47,427 bases of DNA from Pirellulaceae bacterium (GTDB taxonomy: Bacteria; Planctomycetota; Planctomycetia; Pirellulales; Pirellulaceae), in NCBI GenBank assembly GCA_026004795.1, contig BPJV01000014.1, forward strand, positions 1 to 47,427, given 5' to 3'. Of the stretch, positions 46,922 through 47,427 are shown piece by piece. The notes under the pieces are model-generated. The model did not search any database, had not been told where the DNA came from, and was given only the letters and a program-made list of their open reading frames with translations. The number at the start of each line of letters is the position of its first letter. The stretch's first letter is position 1. The position numbers and the translations under genes are program-made.

Positions 46922-47427
46922 ATGGACGACATCGGAAACCACCACAACGCGCAAAACAAGAGACTGCTCGCCGCTACGCTGGCGGCGCTAGGAATTGTCT
47001 ACGGAGACATCGGCACCAGCCCGCTGTATGCCGTTCGCGAATGTTTTGCGGGTGAAGGGCGACTGGCAATCAATGAGGTCAACGTCTTCGGAGTCATGTC
47101 ACTGATTCTTTGGGCATTGATCATTGTCGTTTCCGTCAAGTATCTGATCTTCGTCATGCGTGCCGACAATGAGGGGGAAGGCGGCATTTTCGCGCTGATG
47201 ATGCTGGCCAACCGAGACGGGAAACCAAGAGCGAGGATTTCCACGATTGCCCTTATGGGTTTGTTTGGTGCCGGCTTGCTGTACGGCGACGGCATCATCA
47301 CTCCGGCGATATCCGTCCTGAGCGCTGTCGAGGGCGTTCATGTGGCGACCTCCGCTTTGGACAGGTTTGTTGTCCCCATCACGCTGGCCATTTTATTCGG
47401 CCTGTTCTGGTTCCAACGGCATGGGAC
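46922..47427 (+). CDS. kup: Low-affinity potassium transporter Kup (partial, runs off the window)
   Basis: The first 168 residues of a K+ uptake permease. The start MDDIGNHHNAQNKRLLAATL is followed by the Kup signature ALGIVYGDIGTSPLYAVREC at about residues 22-41, then helix LILWALIIVVSVKYLIFV, DNEGEGGIFALMMLA and GAGLLYGDGIITPAISVLSA. These are the K-transporter motifs of the HAK/KUP/KT family. The remaining two thirds lie beyond the window. No strong ribosome binding site is visible before the ATG at 46922; the next in-frame Met is in the conserved region, so this start is kept. Confidence 0.93.
   Translation, partial: MDDIGNHHNAQNKRLLAATLAALGIVYGDIGTSPLYAVRECFAGEGRLAINEVNVFGVMSLILWALIIVVSVKYLIFVMRADNEGEGGIFALMMLANRDGKPRARISTIALMGLFGAGLLYGDGIITPAISVLSAVEGVHVATSALDRFVVPITLAILFGLFWFQRHG

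Overview
The window looks like the chromosome of a planctomycete, most likely of the Pirellulales type. This is inferred from the gene content: a very large, Asp-rich, GspK-like pseudopilin with four further prepilin-like genes, an iduronate-sulfatase-like enzyme with a CSASR active site, a BatA-type VWA operon, a MurE-like paralogue, and short GC-rich repeats with the core TTCCCAGGC. No rRNA, tRNA or CRISPR array was found.

Layout. 1-3474: a DapA-superfamily lyase (+) and a stand-alone condensation-fold acyltransferase (-) meet at a shared CTAG, with tandem repeats on both outer sides. 3475-22134 (-): a type IV pilus/type II secretion-like locus reads, in transcription order, GspE-like ATPase, PilT, second GspE-like ATPase, GspF, GspG-like pseudopilin, three more prepilin-like proteins and a 1909-residue GspK-like protein. 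No secretin, assembly-platform GspL/M or prepilin peptidase is in the window. 22242-28506: housekeeping genes (CaCA cation exchanger, FAH-family enzyme, parvulin, thioredoxin-fold protein, UDP-sugar pyrophosphorylase, coiled-coil zinc-ribbon protein). 28937-35991 (+): a lipoprotein-like membrane fusion protein, a 57-residue membrane protein, a secreted FKBP, and a MoxR - DUF58 - BatA-like VWA operon. 35992-36601 holds a candidate structured RNA on the minus strand ending in a strong intrinsic terminator. 36602-39771 (-): a degenerate MurE-like ligase and a sulfatase.

40062-41604 is a scrap island: three copies of the 3' end of a type I methylase gene (hsdM), four copies of a 75-bp palindromic element, one intact GxxExxY (PD-(D/E)XK) gene between two of the palindromes, and the C-terminus of a tyrosine recombinase. 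41901-46583 (-) is a translationally coupled NDH-2 - DUF1003 - MprF operon, divergent from a Kup potassium transporter that runs off the window end.

Four minus-strand genes (the prepilin at 11010-12264, the leader of the next prepilin, mprF, and NDH-2) are broken by single-base insertions. The four placed in the prepilin, the four in mprF and the one in NDH-2 are all +1 and sit at or next to runs of the same base, and their lengths become multiples of three once 4, 2, 4 and 1 bases are removed. Homopolymer over-calling in the assembly explains this better than true decay.

The two places most worth a second look are the GxxExxY/palindrome/hsdM-tail island, which resembles the way REP elements accompany their own transposase, and the planctomycete pilus/secretion locus with its giant pseudopilin and a GspF carrying an extra pair of membrane helices.
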